From Ekhidna sp. (GTDB taxonomy: Bacteria > Bacteroidota > Bacteroidia > Cytophagales > Cyclobacteriaceae): a stretch of DNA of 9,980 nucleotides. The notes beneath the pieces were generated by a model, which saw only the letters and a program-made list of their open reading frames with translations, was not told where the DNA came from and made no database searches. Shown in pieces: positions 1 through 6,754 of this stretch (position 1 is its first letter; the number at the start of each line of letters is the position of its first letter). Position numbers and translations under genes: made by a program. The stretch covers positions 1-9,980 of the forward strand of contig JAPPDO010000397.1 in NCBI GenBank assembly GCA_028821635.1. Direction: 5' to 3'.

Positions 1-352
1 GAATGTGATACCTGTTTCTGCTGAAAGGACTTCCCGGAGAATACTGAGTAGTGATTTTGTAATCGGCCCCCCTGAATGGATTATCTCCCGAACTGTATCT
101 CGGGGAAGTTTTTTTGTTCGATTTGAAAGGAGATCGAGTGCCTGCATATCTTGAGGACAGCCTACTTTTCCTGAATTTTCCTGATGAGATTCCATCACTA
201 CTTTTTATCTTTTTCTTACCGCTAAAAAATAGGAATCCATTCTTTTCTACTTTAGCATTTTTGAGCTTTCTGTCGGTGTCCTCCAATAATTGGGAGTACA
301 CTGGAGAAGCAAAAAACCCTGACAGAAGTGCTATAAACAGCAGTTTTTTCAT
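1..352 (-). CDS. Secreted basic Ser/Lys/Arg-rich protein, 3' end outside window
   Basis: An open frame on the minus strand starts at the ATG at 352-350 and runs without a stop to the window edge, giving 117 residues of a partial protein. The N-terminus is a clear Sec signal peptide: MKK, a hydrophobic core LLFIALLSGFF, then ASPVYSQ with likely cleavage after VYS. The mature part is highly basic and rich in Ser, Lys and Arg. It has three Ser/Asn-Pro-Phe motifs (residues about 74-76, 91-93, 108-110) and no domain I recognise. It lies 60 bases downstream of rng on the same strand, so it may be co-transcribed or have its own promoter (see 375-405). The coding call rests on the signal peptide and the long open frame; the function is unknown. 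It is probably exported to the periplasm or outer surface. The C-terminus, which would show whether a sorting domain exists, is missing. Confidence 0.75.
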   Translation of the reverse strand, partial: MKKLLFIALLSGFFASPVYSQLLEDTDRKLKNAKVEKNGFLFFSGKKKIKSSDGISSGKFRKSRLSSRYAGTRSPFKSNKKTSPRYSSGDNPFRGADYKITTQYSPGSPFSRNRYHI

Positions 353-374
353 ATACCTGATTGCCTAATATCTG

Positions 375-405
375 ACAATTTAGACGATAAACTCAAAGAA
401 TCAAA
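375..405 (-). promoter_or_regulatory. Possible Bacteroidota-type promoter for the secreted-protein gene
   Basis: Read on the minus strand, a TTTG (405-402) is followed after 19 bases by TAAATTGT (382-375). The Bacteroidota housekeeping pattern is TTTG at about -33 and TAnnTTTG at about -7, with roughly this spacing. The -7 element here matches only four of its six fixed positions. It ends 22 bases before the ATG of the signal-peptide gene. This is a weak match in the gap after rng and is offered only as a candidate. Confidence 0.25.
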
Positions 406-412
406 TCTATGG

Positions 413-1975
413 CTAAGTATTTAGGACTGGTATTGGCTCACCTTTTGTATTTAAAATTTCATATTCGGTTAGTGCTTTAGAGCTATCTTCGACGAGTGTT
501 ACCCACCTGAAATACTTTAAAAACCACTTGACTCTCCTTGAGAAGATTCCTGCGGTAAAATAGGTGTATAAATACGGATGTACTGCTATAGTAAACTTCC
601 TCTCATTTCGGGATTCAAAGATGTAAGTCATTGCATTTTCAATCTGATCTGCTATCTGGATAGAAGCGGAGATTTTACCTGTTCCGTTACAAGATGGACA
701 TATCTCCCTTGTGGTAATGTTCATCTCCGGTCTTACTCGCTGTCGGGTAATCTCCATCAATCCGAATTTGGAGAGCGGCAGTATGGCATGTTTTGAACGG
801 TCGTCTTTCATCGCTTCCTTCATCTTGGCATGGAGTTTCTTTTTGTTTTCTATTTTACGCATGTCAATAAAATCAACGACGATGATGCCTCCCATGTCCC
901 TAAGCCTCAACTGGCGTGCTACCTCATCCGCTGCACTAATATTTATCATAAGGGCCGTGTCCTCCTGATTATCCTCCTTGTTGGACTTATTCCCGCTATT
1001 CACATCAATGACGTGAAGGGCTTCCGTATGATCAATGATTAGATAGCCTCCGTTAATCATACTAACGGACTGTCCAAAAGATGTTTTCAGTTGTTTTTCT
1101 ACTCCGGTGGCTTCAAAAATTTTAGACCTTCCGGTGTAGTGCTTAATGATCTTTTCTTTATCAGGGGCAATGCTTTTAACGAAAGACTTTACCTCCTGAT
1201 ACAATTCTCTACTATCAACTAATATATTATCGAAGCTTTCGTTGAGTACATCTCTCAGAATAGAGTTAGTCCGCATTACTTCTCCAATAATCTTCTCTTT
1301 GGGTCTGGCTTTAGCGAGTGCCTTCATCCCCTGATCCCATTTTTCCACTAGGGTTCGGAGGTCAGTATCTAGTTCCTTCACATCCTTTCCCTGAGCAACG
1401 GTCCTGATGATCACACCAAAGCCTTCGGGCTTTATGGAGCTAATGAGCCGCTGAAGACGTTTTCGCTCATTGACGTCGGCTATTTTCTTTGATACATTTA
1501 CCGTATTAGAAAACGGCACCATCACCAGGTATCTACCGGCTAATGACAATTCGCAGGAAAGTCGGGGACCTTTTGTGGAAATAGGCTCCTTAACAATTTG
1601 AACCAATATTTTTTGTCCTTTTGTAAGGACTTGGCTTATTTTACCCGACTTATTAATATCAGACTCCGTTTTAAAGCCTATTAGTCGGGTACTATGATGC
1701 TTCCTCGTCAGGGTAAGCTTCGTAAATTTGTTAAGAGACTGTACCTGTGGTCCTAAATCTAAATAATGAAGGAAGGCATCTTTTTCGTATCCTAGGTCAA
1801 TAAAAGCGGCATTTAATCCTTCAACAACTTTCTTTACCGAACCCAAATAAATGTCACCAACGTTAAAAGAATGACCTCCGTCATCCTGGTGAAACTCTAC
1901 GAGCCTTCTATCTTTAAGTAGTGCTATTCGACATCCTCCACGAATTGAGTTAATGATTAATTCATTACTACTCAT
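413..1975 (-). CDS. rng: Ribonuclease E/G family protein (RNase G)
   Basis: This is a single-strand-specific endoribonuclease of the RNase E/G family. Family members mature the 5' end of 16S rRNA and start mRNA decay in the cytoplasm. At 520 residues it is RNase G-sized and lacks the long C-terminal scaffold of RNase E. Residues about 38-135 form the S1 RNA-binding domain (VGDIYLGSV, then AAFIDLG). The DNase I-like catalytic core carries the two metal-binding aspartates in HVIDVNSG (D324) and IIVVDFIDM (D368). The zinc-link motif CPSCNGTG, which joins protomers, is at 426-433. The ATG at 1975 gives MSSNELIIN, the usual family N-terminus. The gene lies 24 bases after the 29-residue basic ORF and no Shine-Dalgarno sequence is visible. 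Family assignment is firm; the choice of RNase G over E rests on length. Confidence 0.96.
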   Translation of the reverse strand: MSSNELIINSIRGGCRIALLKDRRLVEFHQDDGGHSFNVGDIYLGSVKKVVEGLNAAFIDLGYEKDAFLHYLDLGPQVQSLNKFTKLTLTRKHHSTRLIGFKTESDINKSGKISQVLTKGQKILVQIVKEPISTKGPRLSCELSLAGRYLVMVPFSNTVNVSKKIADVNERKRLQRLISSIKPEGFGVIIRTVAQGKDVKELDTDLRTLVEKWDQGMKALAKARPKEKIIGEVMRTNSILRDVLNESFDNILVDSRELYQEVKSFVKSIAPDKEKIIKHYTGRSKIFEATGVEKQLKTSFGQSVSMINGGYLIIDHTEALHVIDVNSGNKSNKEDNQEDTALMINISAADEVARQLRLRDMGGIIVVDFIDMRKIENKKKLHAKMKEAMKDDRSKHAILPLSKFGLMEITRQRVRPEMNITTREICPSCNGTGKISASIQIADQIENAMTYIFESRNERKFTIAVHPYLYTYFTAGIFSRRVKWFLKYFRWVTLVEDSSKALTEYEILNTKGEPIPVLNT

Positions 1976-1999
1976 AGCGAATACTTATTTAGTGCCTAA

Positions 2000-2089
2000 T
2001 TACTTTTTCTTATGTCTATTTTTTCTAAGTCTCTTTTTTCTTTTGTGTGTAGAGATTTTATGTCTCTTTCTTTTTTTACCGCAAGGCAT
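2000..2089 (-). CDS. 29-residue basic protein resembling AURKAIP1/COX24 (mS38-like) family
   Basis: Between the TPR gene and rng, a minus-strand frame runs from ATG at 2089 to TAA at 2000. It begins MPCGKKRKRHK and ends RLRKNRHKKK, with ISTHKRKK between. More than half the residues are Lys or Arg, with three His and no acidic residue. This composition and the GKKRKRHK and KRKKRLRKNRHKKK blocks match the short Bacteroidota proteins that I recall being annotated as AURKAIP1/COX24 domain proteins. Their eukaryotic relative, mS38, is a small-subunit protein of the mitochondrial ribosome. It lies 32 bases after the TPR stop and 24 bases before rng, on the same strand. I infer a ribosome-associated role; the link to RNase G, which matures 16S rRNA, fits. 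An A-rich frame could arise by chance, but the exact fit to the family pattern makes that unlikely. Confidence 0.85.
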   Translation of the reverse strand: MPCGKKRKRHKISTHKRKKRLRKNRHKKK

Positions 2090-2121
2090 ATTTTTCTAAT
2101 TTTTTAAAGTTCTCAAATATT

Positions 2122-2907
2122 TTATAGCGAATTAAGATAATCATTAGCCATCATTTTGATAGCTGGGATTGAATCTTTATCCGCCAGGATTTCTTCCAAC
2201 AGCAGGCGTGCCTGATTTGATTTATTTGTTTCCATCATTGTCACTGCCAGATAAAGTTTTGATTCATTATCCGCAGGGTCCAAGGATACTAAGGTTTCAA
2301 ATCTTTCTTTTGCTCTTTTAAATTGTCCGCTTTGAATTGCTAGTAGTCCTAGATTTAGCATCGCCTGCCTGTTGTCAGGATCTACTGCAACTACTTCACG
2401 CAGCATATTAATTCCGACCATGGGATTATCCGATGCTACAAGTGTCATAGCCAGACGGTTTTTCAAAAACAAGTTTGTTGAATCCTTTTCCAACAATTTC
2501 AGTAAAATTCGCTCAGCTTTTCTTGCAAATTTTACACCTTCGGCTACGGATGAGGACCTCTCATAAGCAGTAAAGTATATTTCTACAGCTTTTTCTGAGG
2601 TTTCTCCTTCCCATTTTTCTATACGATCCGCATAAACCGTTGCGCTATCCAGCACTCCATAGTCCGAATATTTTTTCGCTAAAGAAAATGCAAAGTTAGA
2701 CTTTTTATCAATACTTTGTTCTCTTTTTAATAGGGTTTTTATTTCGATAATTTCTTTCTGAATCTTTTCCGGAATTTCCATTGAATGTGTAGAGGTTGCG
2801 GTCACTTTCTGAAGTTGTTCATTCTCCACCACACTTCTTGGAAGCTGAAAAAGTAACACTGCCAACCCGACGGCCGCAAGTGACAGGATGATCTGTAATT
2901 TATTCAC
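2122..2907 (-). CDS. Membrane-anchored tetratricopeptide (TPR) repeat protein
   Basis: The product is 261 residues. An N-terminal hydrophobic segment (residues about 4-22, IILSLAAVGLAVLLF) should act as an uncleaved anchor that leaves the rest in the periplasm. A polar, partly coiled helical stretch follows. Three TPR-like repeats lie at about 145-178, 179-212 and 213-246, with typical spacing such as AMLNLGLLAIQSGQFKRAKERFETLVSLDP. TPRs mediate protein-protein contact, so the partner is unknown. The start is GTG at 2907, whose first G is also the last base of the HU stop codon (TAGTG), so translation is probably coupled. The next Met lies after the membrane segment, which supports the GTG start. 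A TPR gene between HU and rng is, to my knowledge, a common arrangement in Bacteroidota, but the function is not established. Confidence 0.88.
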   Translation of the reverse strand: MNKLQIILSLAAVGLAVLLFQLPRSVVENEQLQKVTATSTHSMEIPEKIQKEIIEIKTLLKREQSIDKKSNFAFSLAKKYSDYGVLDSATVYADRIEKWEGETSEKAVEIYFTAYERSSSVAEGVKFARKAERILLKLLEKDSTNLFLKNRLAMTLVASDNPMVGINMLREVVAVDPDNRQAMLNLGLLAIQSGQFKRAKERFETLVSLDPADNESKLYLAVTMMETNKSNQARLLLEEILADKDSIPAIKMMANDYLNSL

Positions 2908-3197
2908 TAGTTGATTTTACGGCTCCTTTTTATCTTTTCAATAAAAAATTTCGATGGTCTGAAAGATGGAACATAGTGCTCTTCTATTACGATTGCAGTA
3001 TTTTTAGATATGTTTCTGGCAATCTTCTTCGCTCGCTTTTTATTTACAAAGCTTCCAAAACCTCTGACATAAACATTCCTTCCGTTAGCCATGTTTGTTT
3101 TTATAGTGGTAAAAAATGCCTCTACTGATGCCTGCACGTCTGCTTTATCAATTCCTGTTTTGTCAGATATTTCATTTATTATGTCCGCTTTTGTCAC
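2907..3197 (-). CDS. HU/IHF-family DNA-binding protein
   Basis: A 96-residue nucleoid-associated protein that binds and bends DNA as a dimer. The sequence shows the helical dimerisation half (TKADIINEISDKTGIDKADVQASVEAFF, residues 2-29, separated here only by function), the signature RGFGSF (45-50) at the turn into the beta saddle, and the basic DNA-binding arm around residues 55-82 ending SFRPSKFF. At the arm tip the proline that intercalates into DNA in E. coli HU (RNPQTG) is replaced: this protein reads RNISKNT, with Ile at residue 63. The start is GTG at 3197, giving MTKADII, the normal family N-terminus; no in-frame ATG lies just upstream. It is the first gene of the leftward block and diverges from mutY across a 102-base gap. 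Family is certain, but HU and IHF cannot be told apart here. Confidence 0.95.
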   Translation of the reverse strand: MTKADIINEISDKTGIDKADVQASVEAFFTTIKTNMANGRNVYVRGFGSFVNKKRAKKIARNISKNTAIVIEEHYVPSFRPSKFFIEKIKRSRKIN

Positions 3198-3299
3198 AAC
3201 TGTCTGATTTTTAGGTAAATGTATGTATTGAGCGGTTAAAATTAATTTTATCCTTCCATAATAAAAAGAAATCGGGAAAATAATAGCTCATTCAGTTTG
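3198..3299. promoter_or_regulatory. Divergent promoter region between HU and mutY
   Basis: This AT-rich gap of 102 bases separates two outward-facing transcription units, so it must hold both promoters. I found no full TTTG / TAnnTTTG pair on either strand. The closest -7-like elements are TACATTTA on the minus strand (about 3214-3221) and TAATTTTA on the plus strand (about 3243-3250), each one mismatch from consensus and without a well-spaced upstream element. No Shine-Dalgarno motif precedes either start, as is usual in Bacteroidota. Confidence 0.5.
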
Positions 3300-4352
3300 A
3301 TGCACTTTGCCAAAAGACTAATTAGTTGGTATACAGAGAAAAAGAGAGAATTACCCTGGCGAGAAACGAAGGACCCGTATCCAATCTGGCTTTCTGAAAT
3401 TATACTACAGCAAACACGAGTGGAACAAGGTCTGCCTTATTGGGAGCGGTTCATGAAGGAATTTCCTTCTGTTCATGACCTTGCAAATGCAACAGAGGAT
3501 AAAGTGCTTAGATTGTGGCAGGGCTTAGGCTATTATTCTCGAGCCAGAAACTTGCTCTTAACAGCCGGGCATATAAGCAAAGAGTTGGGGGGGGAATTCC
3601 CAAAAACCTACAGGGAAATGCTAACCTTAAAAGGTGTTGGCCGATACACTGCCGCTGCTATTGCTTCAATATGTTTTAATGAGGCCATACCCGTCGTAGA
3701 TGGAAATGTCTTTCGCTTTTCTTCCCGATATTTTGGAATTAAAGAGAACATCTCCTCCTCAAAAGCAAGAAATATCTTTGAGAAGTACCTTCGAAGGGTC
3801 ATTGATAGAAACCAACCCGGAGTTTTTAATCAGGCCATGATGGAATTCGGGGCTACCATTTGCTCACCTCAACCTAAATGTTTGAAATGCGCCTTTCAAA
3901 AAAGTTGCTATGCTTTCTCAAAGTCAATGCAAAAAGAACTCCCAATAAAGATAAAAAAAGTCAAGGTCTCAATCAGGTATTTTAACTACGTGGTTTTTTC
4001 ATGGGATAATCATTTCCTACTCAAGCACAGGGAATCCAAGGATATTTGGCAGGGACTTTACGACTTTTATTTAATAGAGGGAGCACTGGGCGAAGGCGAA
4101 TTGACGAATAAACTCACACTAGAACTAGAGTTAAAAGGCCCCCTAAACATCAATGAGAAAACCAAAGAAGCTAAACATATACTTAGCCATCAAAAAATCA
4201 TGGCCAGGTTCTTTGAAATTGAGATTTCTGAAAGACAATATAATTCAATTATCCAAAAAACTAATTTGATGTCATTTTCTATTAAAGAATTATTAGATTT
4301 GCCTAAATCTAAATTAATTGTGAATTATCTCGAAAAGGTAAAAATTAAATAA
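3300..4352 (+). CDS. mutY: A/G-specific adenine glycosylase MutY
   Basis: MutY removes adenine mispaired with 8-oxoguanine and so prevents G:C to T:A mutation. The 350-residue protein has the full family layout. Catalytic Glu33 is in WLSEIILQQT, the helix-hairpin-helix is LKGVGRYTAAAIA, and catalytic Asp134 is in VVDGNVFR. The iron-sulfur cysteines are C188, C194, C197 and C203. A C-terminal NUDIX-like domain for 8-oxoG recognition follows, including LSHQK. The spacing is C-x5-C-x2-C-x5-C, one residue shorter in the first loop than the usual C-x6-C. An eight-G run lies at 3587-3594 inside the gene (Leu96-Gly-Gly-Glu). I chose the ATG at 3300; a TTG immediately before it (3297) is in frame but less likely. 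It heads the rightward operon, and ssb follows after 9 bases. Confidence 0.96.
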   Translation: MHFAKRLISWYTEKKRELPWRETKDPYPIWLSEIILQQTRVEQGLPYWERFMKEFPSVHDLANATEDKVLRLWQGLGYYSRARNLLLTAGHISKELGGEFPKTYREMLTLKGVGRYTAAAIASICFNEAIPVVDGNVFRFSSRYFGIKENISSSKARNIFEKYLRRVIDRNQPGVFNQAMMEFGATICSPQPKCLKCAFQKSCYAFSKSMQKELPIKIKKVKVSIRYFNYVVFSWDNHFLLKHRESKDIWQGLYDFYLIEGALGEGELTNKLTLELELKGPLNINEKTKEAKHILSHQKIMARFFEIEISERQYNSIIQKTNLMSFSIKELLDLPKSKLIVNYLEKVKIK

Positions 4353-4361
4353 ACTAAAAGT

Positions 4362-4805
4362 ATGTCAGGAATTAATAAAGTTATTCTAGTAGGAAGGTTG
4401 GGTAGAGACCCCGAAGTAAGGCATCTTGAAAGTGGTGCTACTGTTGCCAATTTTTCAATGGCCACTTCCGAAACGTATAAGGATCGCCAAACCGGCGAAA
4501 AGAGAGAACAAACAGAGTGGCATAATGTAGTGCTATGGAGAGGACTCGCCGAAGTTGCAGAGAAGTATGTGAAAAAGGGAGACATGATATATGTTGAAGG
4601 AAAACTTAGAACAAGGTCTTGGGAGAAAGATGGAGTGACAAGATATACCATTGAGGTAGTAGGGGATAACATGACAATGTTGAGTGGAAGATCGGCCACT
4701 GCCGAGAGTGGTGGTATGCAGCAAAGAGATTACAGTGCACCACCCGCCGACACACAGTCATCAGATATAACGACGGATGATGCTACTGACGATCTCCCAT
4801 TTTAA
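4362..4805 (+). CDS. ssb: Single-stranded DNA-binding protein
   Basis: SSB coats single-stranded DNA during replication, recombination and repair, and recruits partner enzymes through its C-terminal tip. The 147-residue protein begins with the OB-fold domain (residues about 1-110): [16 protein letters not shown], then [23 protein letters not shown], then [13 protein letters not shown] Gln/Ser/Thr-rich linker follows, and the protein ends in the acidic tip DDATDDLPF, the standard protein-docking peptide. Length and ends are complete. It sits 9 bases after mutY and 16 bases before gldE. Because SSB tips bind RecG in E. coli, and recG lies in the same operon, co-expression of the two makes sense; that interaction is inferred here. 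No Shine-Dalgarno sequence is present; the region before the start is A-rich. Confidence 0.97.
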   Translation: MSGINKVILVGRLGRDPEVRHLESGATVANFSMATSETYKDRQTGEKREQTEWHNVVLWRGLAEVAEKYVKKGDMIYVEGKLRTRSWEKDGVTRYTIEVVGDNMTMLSGRSATAESGGMQQRDYSAPPADTQSSDITTDDATDDLPF

Positions 4806-4821
4806 ACTTAATACCTGATTC

Positions 4822-6180
4822 TTGGAAGCAACGCCTGAAGACCCTCTCCCCTTCTACTTAGCAGTTGCAATGGCAGGAGAGCCCTCACTCTTCATCGTTG
4901 TTGGGCTAGTCATCATAGCACTATTATTCCTTTCAGGGCTAATTTCCGGCTCAGAAGTAGCCTTTTTTTCATTTACCCATAATCAGATTCGAGACTTTAA
5001 TGTCTCCGATGATTTGAATGAAAAAAGAATATCAAGGCTTTTGCATCATCCAAAAAGATTACTCGCTACGATATTAATTCTCAATAACCTTGTCAACATT
5101 TTCATAATCACAATAGCTACTTATGCCGCCTGGCAAATTATGGGTGATCAGAGGGAAGCAGGAGTAATAATTGCTTCGCTTACCACTATAATTACTGCCC
5201 TTATTATATTTTTTGGAGAAATTATTCCTAAAGTTTATGCCAATCACAATAGTATTTCTTTTGCCATAGTCACTTCCAGATTATTACTGTTTTCGTATAA
5301 GATTCTTAAACCGGTTTCCTGGTTTTTAATGTCTGTCACAAAACTCGTTGAGCAAAGAGTGGAGAAAAAAGGATATAATCTTTCGGTTGAAGAGATAAAT
5401 CAAGCACTCGAAATCTCGGTGGAAAAGGAAGAAGTGACAGAAAAGGAGAAGGGTATGCTTAAAGGCATCGTAAACTTTGGGACACTCTCAGTAAAACAGA
5501 TCATGAAATCACGTATGGATATTACGGCTTACGATAAAGAGACGGATTTTCATGAATTGATGAATCAAATTAATAAGAACGGTTATTCACGGATTCCAAT
5601 TTTTTCAGAGACGATAGATAAAATAGAAGGAATTCTTTACATCAAAGATTTGCTTCCTCACCTTGATAAGGAGGAAGACTTCAGATGGCAAGAGCTTTTA
5701 AGACCTGTCCTTTTCGTGCCGGAAAGCAAGAAAATTGATGATTTGTTTAAGGACTTTCAGAAAAAGCAAGTTCACATTGCAGTAGTAATCAACGAATATG
5801 GAGGAACCTCCGGACTTGTTACTATGGAGGACGTAATTGAAGAGATTGTAGGGGAAATTAATGATGAGTTTGACGATGATCAAGAGGTGGCATACAATAA
5901 ACTGGATAATAACACCTACATCTTTGAAGGCAAGACATCGCTTAACGATTTTTGCAAAATCACTCATTCCGACATTACAACTTTTGATCAGGTAAAAGGC
6001 GAATCAGAATCGTTGGGCGGACTCATTCTGGAGTTGAATTCCAAGCTGCCCGGCGTAGGAGAAAAAATAAGCTATCAGCGTTTTGTTTTTACTGTGGTTG
6101 CCGTTGACTTGAGACGAATCAAAAGGCTAAGAGTCCACATCACACCTGAAAAGAGTCACACTGGAAAGTTTGAAGATTAA
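4822..6180 (+). CDS. gldE: Gliding motility-associated membrane protein GldE (CNNM/CBS/CorC family)
   Basis: This 452-residue inner-membrane protein has the HlyC/CorC (CNNM) family layout. Residues about 22-175 form a DUF21 membrane domain with about four hydrophobic segments and the signatures SGSEVAFFS (42-50) and [10 protein letters not shown] (131-140). A CBS pair spans about 227-345 ([44 protein letters not shown]), and a CorC_HlyC C-terminal domain covers about 360-440. In Flavobacterium, extra GldE can compensate for gldB mutations, and gldE is adjacent to gldD, as here. The start is TTG at 4822. An in-frame ATG at 4870 (residue 17) is the alternative, but the acidic, Pro-rich leader EATPEDPLP resembles the N-terminus of other GldE proteins. 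The gene overlaps gldD by 11 bases. The name rests mainly on the neighbourhood; ion transport is the family's wider role. Confidence 0.92.
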   Translation: MEATPEDPLPFYLAVAMAGEPSLFIVVGLVIIALLFLSGLISGSEVAFFSFTHNQIRDFNVSDDLNEKRISRLLHHPKRLLATILILNNLVNIFIITIATYAAWQIMGDQREAGVIIASLTTIITALIIFFGEIIPKVYANHNSISFAIVTSRLLLFSYKILKPVSWFLMSVTKLVEQRVEKKGYNLSVEEINQALEISVEKEEVTEKEKGMLKGIVNFGTLSVKQIMKSRMDITAYDKETDFHELMNQINKNGYSRIPIFSETIDKIEGILYIKDLLPHLDKEEDFRWQELLRPVLFVPESKKIDDLFKDFQKKQVHIAVVINEYGGTSGLVTMEDVIEEIVGEINDEFDDDQEVAYNKLDNNTYIFEGKTSLNDFCKITHSDITTFDQVKGESESLGGLILELNSKLPGVGEKISYQRFVFTVVAVDLRRIKRLRVHITPEKSHTGKFED

Positions 6181-6745
6181 AAGTTCAAGTTTTATTCTGG
6201 CGGCATTTTTGATGGGATGTGGGGACAATTATCTCCCAAAACCAAAAGGGTATAATCGGATTGATCTGCCGGATTTTAGTTATCAACTCCTCCCTGACTC
6301 ATTTCCATATTCATTTGAATACTCTAAACATGCAAAACTTTTTAGAGATTCAAGTTGGATTAGCGAACGCTACTGGATTAACCTTTATTACCCTTATTTT
6401 GATGCTTCCATTCAGATTACCTACAAACCGGTCACCGGCTCAGTCATAGGAGAATTTTTGAGTGATTCATATAAATTGACTTCTCAACATAATATCAAGG
6501 CGTATGCTATTGAAGAAAAAATAATTGAACTCCCCAATGGGCTGTATGCCTCTTTCACGGAGTTGGAAGGTCAGGTTCCTACGCAGGTTCAGTTCCACAT
6601 GACAGACAAAGACAGCACCAGCCACTTCATACGTGGGGCATTATATTTTAAGACTGCCACTAAAAACGATTCACTGGCACCGGTGATTGATTACCTGAAG
6701 CAAGACATACTTCGTATGATCACCAGTTTAGAGTGGCGGGATTAA
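6170..6745 (+). CDS. gldD: Gliding motility lipoprotein GldD
   Basis: GldD is a lipoprotein required for gliding motility and the linked type 9 secretion machinery in Bacteroidota. The 191-residue product starts with a lipoprotein signal peptide (KIKSSS, then FILAAFLMG) ending in a lipobox LMGC with Cys17 as the lipidated residue. The mature protein opens with [17 protein letters not shown]; the PKPKGY...LP element is characteristic of GldD. No enzymatic motif is visible. The start is TTG at 6170, inside the last codons of gldE, an 11-base overlap in a different frame that suggests translational coupling. The only nearby ATG encodes Met15, two residues before the lipid Cys, and would destroy the signal, so TTG must be used. 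recG follows after 9 bases. Identification rests on the motif, the lipobox and the gldE neighbour. Confidence 0.92.
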   Translation: MKIKSSSFILAAFLMGCGDNYLPKPKGYNRIDLPDFSYQLLPDSFPYSFEYSKHAKLFRDSSWISERYWINLYYPYFDASIQITYKPVTGSVIGEFLSDSYKLTSQHNIKAYAIEEKIIELPNGLYASFTELEGQVPTQVQFHMTDKDSTSHFIRGALYFKTATKNDSLAPVIDYLKQDILRMITSLEWRD

Positions 6746-6754
6746 CTTCGCTAC

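Noticed and set aside
81..114. Pseudogene or frameshift in the left-edge gene
   Set aside because: The minus-strand frame is open with no stop from 352 to the edge; nothing in it suggests a break.
87..115. Terminator-like hairpin (CCCGA / TCGGG) followed by a T run on the plus strand
   Set aside because: It lies inside the minus-strand signal-peptide gene, and no plus-strand gene ends before it in the window. The stem is only five base pairs with an eight-base loop.
114..368. 84-residue plus-strand open frame
   Set aside because: It is the antisense of the signal-peptide gene, has no family resemblance, and its hydrophobic runs mirror the Lys-rich codons on the other strand.
1600..1750. Insertion in the RNase G S1 domain
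   Set aside because: A loop of about 40 residues within S1 is, as far as I know, normal for RNase E/G proteins of this phylum.
3297..3299. TTG as the mutY start
   Set aside because: An ATG follows immediately in frame and gives the normal family N-terminus, so the TTG is unnecessary.
4325..4699. 124-residue minus-strand frame over ssb
   Set aside because: It is antisense to a complete, well-conserved SSB and shows no recognisable motif.
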